Positions 26,494-35,941 of a stretch of 64,000 nucleotides of DNA are shown here, piece by piece. The notes beneath the pieces are model-generated. The model made no database searches. It was not told the origin of the DNA and was given only the letters and a program-made list of their open reading frames with translations. The DNA is taken from contig CAZVDF010000006.1 in NCBI GenBank assembly GCA_964626055.1, positions 1 to 64,000 on the forward strand, read 5' to 3'. The stretch is from JAFGSG01 sp964626055. GTDB taxonomy: Bacteria; Spirochaetota; UBA4802; JAFGDQ01. The position numbers and the translations under genes were made by a program. The first letter of the stretch is position 1. Each line of letters begins with the position of its first letter.

Positions 26494-26880
26494 AAAGTCA
26501 CCCCTTTAAATTTTTTTTCAGTAATAACCTATAAATGACTGAGGTTATATTCTTGCTCCATATGCCGGTCTTTAAAAGTCCAGATATCAATTGATAAATT
26601 TTATTTCTGAAAAAGTCAACAGAAATTAATAAATATATTCAGTAATTATTCCTTAATACGAAAGTGAGATAATTATAAATACATTTTTTTATTTTGATGA
26701 ATATTATATTTTCAATTTAAAAAATAATTTGCAAAAAAACTAAAAATATGTCATGATTACTGAACATTAATAACATATAATTCCCCAAATTTAGAAAGAA
26801 AAAACTGCATTACAACATATATGCCGGATACTGATCTGAATTAAAAAACGTTTTTTAACGGTTAAATATAATATTAAACA
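26494..26880. other. AT-rich intergenic region, no gene seen
   Basis: The gap lies between the divergent lysine-rich protein and histidine kinase genes. I see no open reading frame with a ribosome-binding site, no clear hairpin and no confident promoter; many AT runs could serve as -10 elements in either direction. Confidence 0.5.
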
Positions 26881-29316
26881 ATGACTATACGTTATAAATT
26901 GCTTGTAAGCGGAATTGCCGCAGTAATTTTACCTTTTCTTCTTGCAGGCATATTTAGTTACATAAGTCTGTCACGCTCTCTTGAACAAATATCTAAAGAA
27001 AAATCAATGCAGATTGCTTTAGATCTGGCTTACCTGATGCAGGTTTCTCTATCCAGAGAAAGTAGTCTTGTCTCAGCAGTTTCCAAAAACCCGCAAATCA
27101 TAGGAGCGGCCGCCTCGGATAATTACGCTAATATAGACGCACTGATTAAATATATTTATCAAAATAGCGGCGCACTTTATGGATCGCTTTTTATTATAGA
27201 CAGGAAGGGTATTATCCGCGCTGACTCAATGAATCCCAGACATAAAGGAGTGAACGTTTCCGATCGGGAATACTTTCTTCAGACAAAAGCAGGTAAAACT
27301 TATGTAAGCAATCCCATTATTTCCAGAGTAGATGCGGAGCAATCTTTCTTTATGGTCTTTTCCGCCCCCCTTGCCGGTAAAAACGGCAATTATTATGGTA
27401 CTGTAGCATTCGGCCAGGATATTAAATTTATGGCGCGTATAACGTCGTTAAAAATCGGAAAAACCGGATATGTTTTTATTGTTGATTCAACCGGAAGACT
27501 GATCGCGCAGCCAAATCAAGATTACAACATCAATATAAAACTTCAAAATATGCCCGGTATGGAATCAATCAGCAAGAAAATACTCGGCGGGCAGACAGGA
27601 TCTGAAAATTATATTCATAAAGGAGTCGAAAATATTGCAGGATTTGCCCCTGTCAATCTCACAGGATGGACTGTCGTTGTGACCCAGGATAGAGATGAAA
27701 TTCTGGCGCCGGCCATATCGACTTTTAAATACATTGCCTTAAGCGGTTTGATTGTCTTTATTATTACTATTTCCGGCATCGTTTTATTATCGCATAAGAT
27801 CGGCACCCCTATCCAGAAAACTGTCAATATAATGAAAGAGATAACAGAGCATTTAGCCGAAGTAGTAATAAATATAGGTCCCAATAAAAAAATCGAATCT
27901 GTTAATCCGGCTGCAGAAAAATTTTTAAAATGTCCTGCAGCCGATATCATAGGCACAAAACCGGTTTTAAACAATTTAAACAATATACCGGAAGAATTCA
28001 TCTGGCAAAAGCTTGATAAACGTCAGGCATGGGCAGGACGCGTAGTATTTTCAGAAAACGTATCCGATGCAAAAATACTTGAAGTGCTGATTATGCCGAT
28101 CCACGACAGCAAGGGGATTATTTATAATTACCTGGAGATCGGAAAGGATATAACAAACGAACTGACTAATGAAAAAAGACTTATACAGGCACAAAAAATG
28201 GAAGCAATCGGGACTCTTGCCGGCGGTATAGCGCATGATTTCAATAATGTCTTGAGTGGAATAGTCGGTTATGCAGAACTTGCGTTATACGCTCAGAACG
28301 ACAAAACCAAGTCAAAGGAATATATCCAGGAAGTACTGAAAGCATCCCAGAGAGCGCGCGATCTGGTTAACCAGATATTGACATTCAGCCGTCATACCCA
28401 GGTAGAACTAAAACAGATTAATCCAAAATTCATAATCAAAGAAATATTAAAATTTTTACGAGCATCTCTTCCTGCGACTATCGAACTTAATGTATCAATC
28501 AACAGCGACTCTGTTATACTCGCTGAACCTACTCAGCTTCACCAGGTTGTCATCAATCTTGTCACCAATGCCGCCCAGGCCATGAAAGATAATAAAGGAA
28601 TGATCGAGGTTGAGTTGAAAGATATTGAAATCAATGAAAAATATGCCGAACTTCATCCGGGAATTCATCCTGGAAAACATATTTTACTCAGAGTATCGGA
28701 CACAGGCTGCGGTATAAAATCTGAATATTTAGATCATATATTTGAACCATTTTTCACAACAAAATCTGCCGGTAAAGGCACTGGACTCGGGCTCTCAGTG
28801 GTACACGGTATTATTAAAAGATTGAATGGAATAATTACCGTATACAGCGAAATGGACAAAGGAAGTACTTTTAATATCATAATCCCGATAACCACACCCG
28901 AACAAATAATAAATATTTCCCAACAAAGCGCCGAACCGCCGGGAGGCAGCGAAAAAATAATGTTGATCGACGACGAACAATCTATCGTCGACTCAATTCA
29001 AATAATTCTTACAAACCTCGGTTATAAGGTATTCCCGTATAACGACAGTATATCGGCTCTTGATGCGTTCCAAAAAGATCCGAGAGGATACGAGCTTGTG
29101 ATCACTGATTATACAATGCCGAATAAAACAGGCATTGAAATCGCAGAAAAAATTAAAGGGATACGAAAAGACGTGCCAGTCATTTTATGTTCCGGTTTTG
29201 TGTATAAAGATATGGAGGAAGCGGCTCGCAAAGCCGGGATTAATGAAATATTAAGAAAACCGATAAATACTTTCGAGCTCGCAACCGCGATACGCAGACT
29301 ATTCGCCTTGAAATAA
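26881..29316 (+). CDS. Hybrid sensor histidine kinase (dCache, PAS, HisKA, HATPase, REC)
   Basis: Domains in order: TM1 (about 9-30), a double-Cache sensor (about 35-270), TM2 (about 277-304), PAS (about 325-430), HisKA with the phosphorylated His in GGIAHDFNN (about residue 451), HATPase (VINLVTNAAQAM, DTGCGI, GKGTGLGLSV), then a receiver domain (from about 690). The receiver acceptor Asp lies in ELVITDYTMPNKTG (about 742). The Cache domain suggests sensing of a small organic ligand outside the inner membrane. The phosphoryl group would pass to the receiver and on to an unidentified partner; no response regulator is adjacent. Confidence 0.95.
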   Translation: MTIRYKLLVSGIAAVILPFLLAGIFSYISLSRSLEQISKEKSMQIALDLAYLMQVSLSRESSLVSAVSKNPQIIGAAASDNYANIDALIKYIYQNSGALYGSLFIIDRKGIIRADSMNPRHKGVNVSDREYFLQTKAGKTYVSNPIISRVDAEQSFFMVFSAPLAGKNGNYYGTVAFGQDIKFMARITSLKIGKTGYVFIVDSTGRLIAQPNQDYNINIKLQNMPGMESISKKILGGQTGSENYIHKGVENIAGFAPVNLTGWTVVVTQDRDEILAPAISTFKYIALSGLIVFIITISGIVLLSHKIGTPIQKTVNIMKEITEHLAEVVINIGPNKKIESVNPAAEKFLKCPAADIIGTKPVLNNLNNIPEEFIWQKLDKRQAWAGRVVFSENVSDAKILEVLIMPIHDSKGIIYNYLEIGKDITNELTNEKRLIQAQKMEAIGTLAGGIAHDFNNVLSGIVGYAELALYAQNDKTKSKEYIQEVLKASQRARDLVNQILTFSRHTQVELKQINPKFIIKEILKFLRASLPATIELNVSINSDSVILAEPTQLHQVVINLVTNAAQAMKDNKGMIEVELKDIEINEKYAELHPGIHPGKHILLRVSDTGCGIKSEYLDHIFEPFFTTKSAGKGTGLGLSVVHGIIKRLNGIITVYSEMDKGSTFNIIIPITTPEQIINISQQSAEPPGGSEKIMLIDDEQSIVDSIQIILTNLGYKVFPYNDSISALDAFQKDPRGYELVITDYTMPNKTGIEIAEKIKGIRKDVPVILCSGFVYKDMEEAARKAGINEILRKPINTFELATAIRRLFALK

Positions 29317-29350
29317 ACGACCACCGGCAGAACCGGCGGTATTGAAAACA

Positions 29351-29563
29351 TTATTCACATTTTCCTTTGCACTTGCAATGCGCTTTTATTTTCTTCCCGT
29401 CTTTCGTTTTACTTTCATTGATCCAAATGCAATCGGCACGCTCCTTGCATCGGTCAATCTTGAGATCGTTGCAAACTTTTTTCTTCGGTGCGGAGGAAAC
29501 AGAAATAACAAATAAACCGGATATGAAAAAGCTTAATGAAACAATCATTACTTTTTTAAACAT
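29351..29563 (-). CDS. Small secreted cysteine-rich protein, 70 aa
   Basis: A signal peptide (about 1-24, ending VSSA) precedes a mature part of about 46 residues containing six cysteines (VCNDLKIDRCKERADCIW and AHCKCKGKCE). Even numbers of Cys and high Lys suggest a disulfide-bonded extracytoplasmic peptide. I recognise no family. It converges with the hybrid histidine kinase, and the stop is 35 bases from the kinase stop. Confidence 0.7.
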   Translation of the reverse strand: MFKKVMIVSLSFFISGLFVISVSSAPKKKVCNDLKIDRCKERADCIWINESKTKDGKKIKAHCKCKGKCE

Positions 29564-29643
29564 AGTAAATCCCCTGTTAAAAATAATAAATTGGCTGACT
29601 TTTTTGTCAGAGCTGTTTATATCAGCGATAAAACGATCATATT

Positions 29644-29841
29644 ATTAAGAGCGTATCCCAATTAAATGGATAAACTCATATTACCGTTTATAATTATGTG
29701 TGCATGGCCATATCAATAGTTTCTATAATTTCCGAGGATTGCCTGAGGCCGCAGGCCGAGTTCCGCAGGAAATTATAGAAACTATTGATATGATCGTAGA
29801 TTACGTGCTGCTTAAATAGGTTTTGGGACGCACTCTAAATA
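29644..29841. repeat. Composite foldback element R2
   Basis: The element fills most of the gap between the genes at 29351 and 29893. Outer ends ATTAAGAGCGTATCCCAATT (29644-) and TTTTGGGACGCACTCTAAAT (29821-29840) are related inverted ends (family B). Inside are perfect 24-base inverted arms (29710-29733 and 29768-29791) around a 34-base core that itself contains GCCTG/CAGGC. The arm sequence appears nowhere else that I can see in the window. Confidence 0.85.
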
Positions 29842-29892
29842 ATAGTCTAATGTCTGGATATATTATTTGTCAAGTTCATTAATATCTATAAA

Positions 29893-32800
29893 TCAATTCT
29901 GCTTTATGATCTTTTTTATCTCGTATCCGTCTTTTATTAACACCACGGCTTTTTTGCCGTATAGAGTCCCGTCTATCTCTCCTGGTTCAAATTTAGTGTC
30001 CGAAAAATCCATCCAGAAGCCTGTATTAACATCAATCGGGACATAAAGCAAAATATTTGTGAATATTTCCTGCGAAAATCCCGAATTATCGGGAAATTCA
30101 TTCATTCCCGAAAAAGCAACATAGGATTTTATACCAAGCTCTGCAAGCATGGATAAAGCGAGAATTGTTTTGTCTTCCGCACTGCCGCTCTTTTTATAAA
30201 GCGTGTCAATAGCACTGTGCGGAGAAAATCTTAAGGCGCCTTCAAGCTCGATATTACGGTTAACGTACTTATACACCGATTTTATCTGTTCATCCGGCGT
30301 TTTGCCGAAGAACAGCGGCTTAACTCTGTCTGCTTCAACGTTAAAAGCGCCCTCAAGGAGTCCTCTATACCAGAATATAAAATCCTTAATATCTTTTACT
30401 GACGAAAAATTTGTCTTATCAAACCTGTCAGATCCAGCTTTTTTTAAAGCATCGTGATTAAATGTACCCGTTTCAAGATAATTAAGATAATCCCTGAGAG
30501 AATAATTTGAAGGATTCACAGAAAGCGCTTTCTGCCAGTACATCGCAGGATCAAATCCATTTAAATAATTTACTTCTCCGAGTTTAATATGATAATAAGG
30601 ATCATCATTCTCGGCTAAACCCTGGAAAATCGCCTTTCTTGCGTTATTGTAATCCTCCATGTCTTTTAATGCTTCAATTAATTCCTTTCTAAAATATCCT
30701 TCAGTGTCATAAATTTCCATTAGAGCCTTTATTTCCCGATATCTCTCCATCTGTTTATAAATATTAATAAGCTCCCCCAGCGCAACCTCGTATGTATCCA
30801 TGATTAATAACGTTTTATATAGTTCGATTGATCTAAATATATCCCTGCCCTTATAGTATGAAGCAAGAAGGATCAGCGGTTCGACCGCATCCGGGAATTC
30901 ACATTTCAGCGACTTCGCCTCTTTTAAAAATTCTTTTTCAAGATTCGCATTAAGCAAATAAGAGGCATAATCCAATTTAAGCTGAAGGCAGTTTTTCCCT
31001 TTTTTTAAAAGCCTTTGAACTTCTTCATCAATTTCGTGTAAACTCTTATTTTTAAAATTCTCTTTAAGCAATATACGACAGGCAGGAATAAAATCCGGAT
31101 ATTTTTTTACGAGATTCGAAATGATATCCATTCCTTCGGCGTAATCTGCGGATTCTTTATCCCGGTTGCTCATTTCCAAAAGACACGCAGCCAGGAAGTA
31201 CAATCTGATATGATTATCAGAACCGTGCGAATCAAGAGAATTTCTGTAAAATTTCAACGCCTCTCTGCTGCCGAGACCCTGGAAGTAACGGCCCAGTTTA
31301 TAATTTACACCGGATTTATAATCGCCCGATCCGCCTGATTGCTGAGCTCTTAACATTTCATAAGGATAATCCATTTCCTCTGTAAACCTGACATCTGAAA
31401 ATGCAAATTCCGTATTGCCGGATTCCGTCTTTAACGGTCTGTCGTTTTCATCTGTAGTCAGAATGCGTAAATGGCTACTATTTTCTTTTAAATGCAATTT
31501 TATCATCAGCGTGATTTTATCTGTATCACGAACTTTGATTATTCTGCATGTCCTGGATATCCCGCTTTTTAGATTTCTTAATGCTTCTTTACCGTTTAAA
31601 AATAATTTATAAGACGAATCGGAATATATTCTTATTTTCACAGGCTGATTCAGTCTAATGGTCGTCACTGCATACGCAATGCCTTCCCCGGTGTATAAAT
31701 ATCTGTTAAAATCCAATTCCCCTTTTGTATTCCGAACAAAAATCTCTTTCCTTTTGATATCCGAACCCTTCAAATTCGTGATTATCTCGGGCATAAAAGG
31801 AAAATCAATATCAGCCCGCCCGTACTTAAAATAAGGACCAAAAAGCACCCATTTTTTTACCGGGAAAAATTGCTCCGAATATTTCCTTGCATCGCTTATC
31901 TTAAAGCGATAACACAGTCTTTCAAGCTCCAGTTGTAAATACAGGATATGAAGATTTTTTTTCTCGAGACTGTTTACGCTGTTCACGGAATCGATCAGTT
32001 TCAGCAAAGCCTGAACGCATCTCTCTTGACCGGCGATCCGGCTGAGCTTTCCGATCTCGCGATAATAGAGAAGCGAATCAGGTCCTGCCGGATATTGATA
32101 CAATAACTTTACAACGCTATTAAATAATCCGATGTCATCGCCGAAGAAAATACTTTTAAATACTTCACTTTCTCTCTCCATCCTCTCTTTGAATGATTTC
32201 TCGATTTTTAAATCTTCATTCGATATCCGGTATTGCAATTTGCCGGTTTTTGATCTTTCTGATAAATTATTTTCAGATGGCTCCCTCCTCGAGTCTAAAC
32301 CGCGTTTTATGTGATCGATAAGAGCGACAATCCAGCCGTTTCCGGGATCTCGCTCAATTGCCATATTTAAATACAAAAGAGCAAGTTCTTCCTTATCCAA
32401 TTTATGATATAAAAGCCCGATATCCAGTAAAACGTCTTTATTGCATGGCGACATTTTCCTGGCATGCAGCAAATACGGCAATGAAGAAGCAGGATCTTTT
32501 GTATTTCCGATCAGTCTGGCATGCTTTAATCTTAACTTTACATTGTTCGGGAAAAAAGCTGAAGACTGGGAAAGCAGACCCAGTGCTTCGTCATATCTTC
32601 CTGTCATAACATAACATTCCGTTAAATTATTGAGATTTGTTATGTTATATTTATCCATATTATAAAGCATTTTGCACGGCATTAAAGCCTTATTGAATTT
32701 TTTGTTTTTTAAATAAACATCCGCCTCGATTGCGTATCCGCAGGAATTAACTCTGTTCTTGGAAGGATAAGCTTCTTTCAATACTTCAAAATGCCAGCCG

Positions 32801-34128
32801 CGGGATTCAAAGATACGGGCTTTCAATTTATTGACATAGAAGGAATGCGGATTGATTTCTTTTATGGATTCAGCAAGACGATAAGCCTCGACATCCAGAT
32901 TATTACGAAGTTTAATTCCGGCAATTTCGTATATTGATTCTATGTTCTCTTTAAATGCGCCGAGCGATTTATTAAAATAATATTCCTTTTCATTCTCACC
33001 GGCCAGCAAACCTAAATAATAATTAGAGACCGAATACAGCGCGCCTGCTTCAGCTTTTGCAAAAAGTGTCTTAGCTTCCCCGTCATATTCGCTGTTAATG
33101 CCGGAAATATAATAAAGATATGCCGTGTTAAAGGCAGCCCTTTTCTCCATTGGTCTGATTTTAATGCTGTTTTCCAGAGAATCAAAAAATGTAATATTCC
33201 TGAATTTGCTTTTCATTGCGGACGCGGATTCGCCCGCATTCTCACTTACACTATTTCCGGTAGCCCTGCCTTTCTCATCAGTCAGCCTTAATGCGAACTG
33301 AAGCCCGCTTTTTGAATCGCCGGTCTTGATCAATAAAATATGCTTTCCTTCCGAAAGCGTCACATGTATACAATACTGGTCAAATGCAAAACCATGCTTT
33401 TCCCTGCTGGAAAAAACATTGGATCCGTCCAGCCATATATCCGTATAACCGGTCTTGCCCAGCCGTAAAATATAACCGCCGTCAGAGGGCACTGAAAAAG
33501 TATTCTTAAAATATAATACTGATTTTGAAATATCACTAAAAAGATCCGCGGCATCTATCCCGCCTCCCGGATCTGTCTGCGTATCAAACCATTCATCCTT
33601 ATTGAAAATTCTTGCCGAATCTTCAAGGCTGAGTTCTTTTTCCGGCAAATATGAGAGATTGAAATCGCCGTTTTTAAACGGCCCGATTGTTTTATAATTA
33701 TCAATAAAGCCGAGGGTCCTTCTTGCCTGAAGCGCTTCGTCAACGCTTCCCTTCCGCAGGTAAAGCAAGTTTAAAAAAATATTTATTCTCGCCGTTATCG
33801 AATGATCATTCTTAACGGTGCTATTTTCTAAAATATTTTTATACGCACCGATAGCCTTATCAATAAGTTCCGGATACTTTAATATCTCATAAATCCTGAA
33901 AACGTTTGTCTCGATTATAACCGGATCTTTTTCGCCAATCGTCCATTCTTCAATAATTTCCAGGGCTTTCTCATAATTAGAAAGCGACTTTTGATTCAGA
34001 TATTGAATAAGAGGCGTTTCTGCGGCATAAAAATACGCAGGAAGCAGTAGAAATGCCGTTAGCGTTAAAATGGACACAAAGCTTCTTTTATTATTCCAAA
34101 ATCGGGTATACGGAATCTGCGGCATCAA
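29893..34128 (-). CDS. Giant TPR protein with C-terminal transglutaminase-like domain
   Basis: The 1411-residue exported protein has a signal peptide (about 16-36, LTAFLLLPAYFYA). Several TPR blocks alternate with beta-rich segments (about 170-280 and 770-880, resembling sugar-binding or PA14-like strands, for example GGYILRLGKTGYTDIWLDGS). Long helical repeats run to about residue 1220. The end (about 1250-1405) resembles a transglutaminase/DUF3857-type module: VYKYVNRNIELEG, SGSAEDKTILALSMLAELGI, YVPIDVNTGFWMDFSD. The catalytic Cys position reads Ser-Ala and the His position reads Asn, so it is probably not an active enzyme. It may be a periplasmic scaffold. Confidence 0.8.
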   Translation of the reverse strand: MMPQIPYTRFWNNKRSFVSILTLTAFLLLPAYFYAAETPLIQYLNQKSLSNYEKALEIIEEWTIGEKDPVIIETNVFRIYEILKYPELIDKAIGAYKNILENSTVKNDHSITARINIFLNLLYLRKGSVDEALQARRTLGFIDNYKTIGPFKNGDFNLSYLPEKELSLEDSARIFNKDEWFDTQTDPGGGIDAADLFSDISKSVLYFKNTFSVPSDGGYILRLGKTGYTDIWLDGSNVFSSREKHGFAFDQYCIHVTLSEGKHILLIKTGDSKSGLQFALRLTDEKGRATGNSVSENAGESASAMKSKFRNITFFDSLENSIKIRPMEKRAAFNTAYLYYISGINSEYDGEAKTLFAKAEAGALYSVSNYYLGLLAGENEKEYYFNKSLGAFKENIESIYEIAGIKLRNNLDVEAYRLAESIKEINPHSFYVNKLKARIFESRGWHFEVLKEAYPSKNRVNSCGYAIEADVYLKNKKFNKALMPCKMLYNMDKYNITNLNNLTECYVMTGRYDEALGLLSQSSAFFPNNVKLRLKHARLIGNTKDPASSLPYLLHARKMSPCNKDVLLDIGLLYHKLDKEELALLYLNMAIERDPGNGWIVALIDHIKRGLDSRREPSENNLSERSKTGKLQYRISNEDLKIEKSFKERMERESEVFKSIFFGDDIGLFNSVVKLLYQYPAGPDSLLYYREIGKLSRIAGQERCVQALLKLIDSVNSVNSLEKKNLHILYLQLELERLCYRFKISDARKYSEQFFPVKKWVLFGPYFKYGRADIDFPFMPEIITNLKGSDIKRKEIFVRNTKGELDFNRYLYTGEGIAYAVTTIRLNQPVKIRIYSDSSYKLFLNGKEALRNLKSGISRTCRIIKVRDTDKITLMIKLHLKENSSHLRILTTDENDRPLKTESGNTEFAFSDVRFTEEMDYPYEMLRAQQSGGSGDYKSGVNYKLGRYFQGLGSREALKFYRNSLDSHGSDNHIRLYFLAACLLEMSNRDKESADYAEGMDIISNLVKKYPDFIPACRILLKENFKNKSLHEIDEEVQRLLKKGKNCLQLKLDYASYLLNANLEKEFLKEAKSLKCEFPDAVEPLILLASYYKGRDIFRSIELYKTLLIMDTYEVALGELINIYKQMERYREIKALMEIYDTEGYFRKELIEALKDMEDYNNARKAIFQGLAENDDPYYHIKLGEVNYLNGFDPAMYWQKALSVNPSNYSLRDYLNYLETGTFNHDALKKAGSDRFDKTNFSSVKDIKDFIFWYRGLLEGAFNVEADRVKPLFFGKTPDEQIKSVYKYVNRNIELEGALRFSPHSAIDTLYKKSGSAEDKTILALSMLAELGIKSYVAFSGMNEFPDNSGFSQEIFTNILLYVPIDVNTGFWMDFSDTKFEPGEIDGTLYGKKAVVLIKDGYEIKKIIKQN

Positions 34129-34251
34129 GTTTTTTTCTCTTAAAATAATTTCATTTGACTTATTGAATATCTATCATATCTTGATTGAAAATCAATTTAT
34201 AACGCCAGGTGATATTTTCCGGTTATAAGTATCAGAACAATAAAACTAAAA

Positions 34252-35238
34252 ATGACTAACGGAATTATCAATAATAAAAAAAATATATTTGCAAGAATTA
34301 TTATATTTTCAGGAATACTCATCTCAATGAATTTATACGGTGATCCCGGCGACAGCAAATATATCCCGGATACTTCAAATCCTTTCCACGACGTTTTCTA
34401 CATGTATTTCAGCAATAATAAAAAAGAAGCCGTGAACTTATTAAAAAAACAATTCAACAAAAGAAAATTAAAATATCATGCCTACCTGAATTACGGCCTC
34501 GTGAATGAATACGAAAGGAATTATTCCGAAGCTGAAAAGTATTACAGAATGGCGCTGGCGAATAATGAAAAATTATCCATACTCTATCTTAGCAATCTTT
34601 ATAATAATTACGATAAAAATAAACTGCTGCCCTTAATGACCGCTTTTGAATTTCATAAAGAAGGCATATGGGCGCTCTATGAAAAAGCGGCATATTACAA
34701 CCTAACCGGCGATAAGAACAAAGCCGTTGAGTGCCTGTCGCAGGCGGTTGAAAAGGGTTTTTCTTCCGCAGATCTTCTCAATAATGATCCTGCTTTCAAT
34801 AATATAAAAAATACATTTAGATTCAAATGGCTGGTTCACGGGGCAAAAAACAATTATTCAAAAAAGAATTCAATTAACCAAAAGATGGATGAAGCTGAAC
34901 ACGAATATAAAAAAGACAAACCATACGGTTTAATCAGGGAGCTTGAAACGGCGTCAAATTTTGAAAAGGCAGGAAAAGAAAAAGCCGCTTTAAATGTTCT
35001 GGAATCACTCTTACAGTCAAAAATCCCTTTCAGGGACAGAAGCACTGCTTTATTCCGGCTTGCCCGGATAAACGCCAAGATTGGAAACGAAAAAGCTGCA
35101 AAAAAATATTTAACGGGATTTACAGAATACGTTTCAGGACAAAAAAACGATGAAACGGGTTTTAAAGATTTAATCGCACCGGTCTATAAAGATATAATGG
35201 CAAACGACATTTATTTAAGAAAAATATATCATGAATAG
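34252..35238 (+). CDS. TPR-containing exported protein, 328 aa
   Basis: The N-terminus is hydrophobic (about residues 12-30, IIIFSGILISMNLYG), a signal peptide or anchor. TPR-like helices follow: AYLNYGLVNEYERNYSEAEKYYRMAL near residue 80 and AALNVLESLLQ...AARLFRLARINAKIG-type helices near 240-290. It is divergent from the giant TPR gene and overlaps the macro-domain gene by 8 bases, so those two are likely translated together. Function unknown. Confidence 0.78.
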   Translation: MTNGIINNKKNIFARIIIFSGILISMNLYGDPGDSKYIPDTSNPFHDVFYMYFSNNKKEAVNLLKKQFNKRKLKYHAYLNYGLVNEYERNYSEAEKYYRMALANNEKLSILYLSNLYNNYDKNKLLPLMTAFEFHKEGIWALYEKAAYYNLTGDKNKAVECLSQAVEKGFSSADLLNNDPAFNNIKNTFRFKWLVHGAKNNYSKKNSINQKMDEAEHEYKKDKPYGLIRELETASNFEKAGKEKAALNVLESLLQSKIPFRDRSTALFRLARINAKIGNEKAAKKYLTGFTEYVSGQKNDETGFKDLIAPVYKDIMANDIYLRKIYHE

Positions 35239-35764
35239 AAAAAAAATACTGAATCATATCCATATCAAACAGGGCGACATTACCGGAGAAGACGTCGACG
35301 CAATTGTCAATGCTGCAAATCCTTCATTGCTTGGAGGAGGCGGAGTTGACGGTGCAATTCACAGGGCTGCCGGGTCCGGGCTTCTGGAAGAGTGCAGAAA
35401 ACTCGGCGGTTGCAGGCATGGAGAAGCAAGGATCACCGGCGGATATAATCTTAAAGCAAAACATGTAATACATACACCCGGGCCTGTTTATAAAGACGGT
35501 AAAAGCGGAGAAAAAGAAACACTAACGAATTCTTATTATAATTCACTGAAACTGGCAAAGGATAATAATTTACATTCGATCTCTTTTCCGGCAATTTCTT
35601 CAGGCATATACGGTTACCCGAAAGATGAAGCCTGCAAAGTAGCTGTTGATACAGTGATTCGGTTTATGAAAGAAGAAAATTATTTGATCGATGCTTATTT
35701 TGTTCTCTTTGATAAAGCAAATTTTGATATTTATAAAAAATATATTGCTAATATTAAAATTTAA
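35231..35764 (+). CDS. Macro domain ADP-ribose-binding protein (YmdB-like)
   Basis: The 177-residue macro domain begins IHIKQGDITGEDVDAIVNAANPSLLGGGGVDGAIHRAAG. The ADP-ribose-binding loops follow: HVIHTPGPVYKDG and SISFPAISSGIYGYPKDEACKVAVDTV. YmdB-class proteins deacetylate O-acetyl-ADP-ribose or remove ADP-ribose from proteins. Conserved Asn and Asp residues (NAAN, GVDG) are present, so activity is likely. It overlaps the TPR gene, suggesting one operon, and ends before foldback R3. Confidence 0.95.
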   Translation: MNRKKILNHIHIKQGDITGEDVDAIVNAANPSLLGGGGVDGAIHRAAGSGLLEECRKLGGCRHGEARITGGYNLKAKHVIHTPGPVYKDGKSGEKETLTNSYYNSLKLAKDNNLHSISFPAISSGIYGYPKDEACKVAVDTVIRFMKEENYLIDAYFVLFDKANFDIYKKYIANIKI

Positions 35765-35792
35765 ATTCAATTTTTATTTTGTTTAATAATCC

Positions 35793-35909
35793 CGGGAAGA
35801 ATATCTGGTTATAATAAATTTACAGGCAACATGGAAGTTGCCGCTGCCGCAGAGTCCACGGATGGAGTATTTGCGGCAGGAAATTTATTATAACCAGATA
35901 TTCTTCCCG
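35793..35909. repeat. Composite foldback element R3
   Basis: Perfect 29-base inverted arms (35793-35821 and 35881-35909) enclose a 59-base core. The core folds into two hairpins, GGCAAC/GTTGCC and CTGCCGCA/TGCGGCAG. The core carries AGAGTCCACGGATGG, shared with R4 on the opposite strand, while the arms are unrelated. It lies between the macro-domain gene and pyrF. Confidence 0.9.
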
Positions 35910-35941
35910 ATTTGCAATGAATTACCAAGAGGATTTATAAA

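Noticed and set aside
35793..35909. Integron attC site
   Set aside because: attC sites have imperfect arms with conserved R boxes and adjoin cassette genes; R3 has perfect arms, no matching boxes and no integrase nearby.
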